Source: an uncultured Oscillospiraceae bacterium
GTDB taxonomy: Bacteria > Bacillota > Clostridia > Oscillospirales > Oscillospiraceae
Assembly: GCA_947628975.1 (NCBI GenBank)
Contig: CANRBW010000093.1
Location: 1 to 6,235, forward strand
Reading direction: 5' to 3'
Length of the DNA: 6,235 nt
The position numbers and the translations under genes are program-made. The notes under the pieces were generated by a model. It ran no database searches. It was not told the origin of the DNA and saw nothing but the letters and a program-made list of their open reading frames with translations. This document shows, piece after piece, positions 4,971 through 6,235 of this stretch (position 1 is its first letter; every line of letters starts with the position of its first letter).

Positions 4971-6235
4971 ATGGCGGAGGAACAGGTTGCCGAGATGTCC
5001 CAAAATTTCATCCACGACTTCATTGACGAAGAACTGGCCCCCGGCGGACGGTGCGAGGGGATGCGGGTCCACACCCGCTTCCCGCCGGAGCCCAACGGCT
5101 ACCTCCACATCGGCCACGCCAAGGCCATCTTTGTGGACTTCGGCACGGCGGAGAAGTACGGAGGGCTGTGCAATCTCCGCATGGACGACACCAACCCCAC
5201 CAAGGAGGATGAGGAGTTCGTAGACGCCATCCAGGAGGACATCCACTGGCTGGGCTACGACTGGGGCGACCGGTTCTTCTACGCCTCGGACTACTTTGAG
5301 CAGATGTACAACTACGCCGTGGAGCTCATCCAAAAGGGCCTGGCCTACGTCTGCGAGCTGACCCCGGAGGAGTTCAAGGAGTACCGTGGCGACGTGAACA
5401 CCCCCGCCCGGTCCCCCTGGCGGGACCGGCCCGTGGAGGAGTCCCTGGACCTCTTCGCCCGGATGCGGGCCGGGGAGTTTCCCAACGGCAAATACACCCT
5501 CCGGGCCAAGATCGACCTGGCCAGCGGCAACTTCAATCTGCGCGACCCGGTGATCTACCGCATCAACCATATGCGCCACCACAACACCGGCGACAAGTGG
5601 TGCATCTACCCCATGTACGACTTCGCCCACCCCATTGAGGACGCCCTGGAGGGGATCACCCACTCCCTGTGCACCCTGGAATTTGAGGACCACCGGCCCC
5701 TCTACGACTGGGTGATCGACCACATCACCCTGCCCTACCACAAGCCCCGGCAGATCGAGTTCGCCCGCCTGGGCATCAACTACACCGTCATGAGTAAGCG
5801 CAAGCTCCGCCGCCTGGTGGAGGAGGGGTACGTCTCCGGCTGGGACGACCCCCGGATGCCCACCATCTGCGGTCTGCGCCGCCGGGGGTACACCCCCGCC
5901 GCCATCCGGGCCTTCTCCGAGCGCAACGGCGTGTCCAAGGCGGCCTCCACGGTGGAGTTCGGCTTTTTGGAGCACTGCCTGCGGGAGGACCTGAACGAGA
6001 ACGCCCGGCGGGTCATGGCGGTCCTGCGGCCGGTCAAACTGGTCATCGCCAACTACCCCGCCGGCCAGAGCGAGGAATTCGAGGTGGAAAACCTCCCCGG
6101 TAAGCCGGAGGCGGGGACCCGGAAGGTGAGCTTTTCCCGGGAGCTCTGGGTGGAGGCGGAGGACTTTTTGCCCGAGCCGGTGCCCAAGTATAAGCGCCTC
6201 TACCCCGGCGGGCCGGAGTGCCGCCTGAAGGGCGC
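4971..6235 (+). CDS. glnS: Glutaminyl-tRNA synthetase (3' end outside window)
   Basis: A class I aminoacyl-tRNA synthetase that charges tRNA-Gln with glutamine in the cytosol. The frame is open from ATG 4971 to the window edge, about 421 codons of an expected 550 or so. The ATP-binding HIGH motif is at 46-49 within RFPPEPNGYLHIGHAK, and the KMSKS-type loop reads VMSKR at 273-277. Arg36, Asp72 (in MDDTNP), Tyr216 (in YPMYDF) and Cys234 (in HSLCTLEF) fit the glutamine-site residues Arg30, Asp66, Tyr211 and Cys229 of the Escherichia coli enzyme. These wordings are typical of GlnRS rather than GluRS. The beta-barrel anticodon-binding region begins at about 340 and is cut off by the window edge. 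The start is supported by AGGAG nine bases upstream. It probably has its own promoter (4885-4913). The gene is intact as far as seen. Confidence 0.97.
   Translation, partial: MAEEQVAEMSQNFIHDFIDEELAPGGRCEGMRVHTRFPPEPNGYLHIGHAKAIFVDFGTAEKYGGLCNLRMDDTNPTKEDEEFVDAIQEDIHWLGYDWGDRFFYASDYFEQMYNYAVELIQKGLAYVCELTPEEFKEYRGDVNTPARSPWRDRPVEESLDLFARMRAGEFPNGKYTLRAKIDLASGNFNLRDPVIYRINHMRHHNTGDKWCIYPMYDFAHPIEDALEGITHSLCTLEFEDHRPLYDWVIDHITLPYHKPRQIEFARLGINYTVMSKRKLRRLVEEGYVSGWDDPRMPTICGLRRRGYTPAAIRAFSERNGVSKAASTVEFGFLEHCLREDLNENARRVMAVLRPVKLVIANYPAGQSEEFEVENLPGKPEAGTRKVSFSRELWVEAEDFLPEPVPKYKRLYPGGPECRLKG

Noticed and set aside
4947..5975. A 342-residue open frame on the minus strand opposite glnS
   Set aside because: Gly/Val/His-rich shadow of the glnS codons with no recognisable domain. 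glnS is unambiguous on the + strand.

Overview
This window comes from a G+C-rich endospore-forming Firmicute. The evidence is a nearly complete spoIIIA operon, which occurs only in endospore formers. The strong G+C bias and the wording of the SpoIIIAC, SpoIIIAG and SpoIIIAH proteins resemble gut Clostridia of the Oscillospiraceae type. That placement is inference from protein style, not from a marker gene. All genes lie on the + strand.

Layout. (1) Positions 1-27 hold what is probably the last codons of spoIIIAA. (2) Positions 21-3877 hold spoIIIAB, AC, AD, AE, AF, AG and AH, packed with overlaps or very short gaps. Together with SpoIIIAA they encode the channel ("feeding tube") that links mother cell and forespore during engulfment and is needed for late forespore gene expression. 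SpoIIIAA is the secretion-type ATPase, AB resembles a type II secretion GspF platform protein, AC/AD/AE are polytopic membrane proteins, and AF/AG/AH carry ring-building domains in the intermembrane space. The promoter of this operon lies upstream of the window. (3) Positions 3878-3953 hold a SigA-like promoter and a strong ribosome binding site. (4) Positions 3954-4868 encode a lipoprotein of unknown function. (5) Positions 4869-4970 form an A+T-rich island with a SigA-like promoter whose -10 box lies inside a perfect 19-bp inverted repeat. The repeat also has the form of an intrinsic terminator. (6) From 4971 to the window end runs glnS, glutaminyl-tRNA synthetase, cut by the window edge after about 421 codons.

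The window is mostly well-known biology, and I see no new multi-gene system. The items most worth a second look are the overlapping promoter and terminator palindrome before glnS, the unrecognised lipoprotein with its own promoter, and the apparent two-unit construction of SpoIIIAD from SpoIIIAC-like halves. The long minus-strand open frames are shadows of the G+C-rich coding strand.
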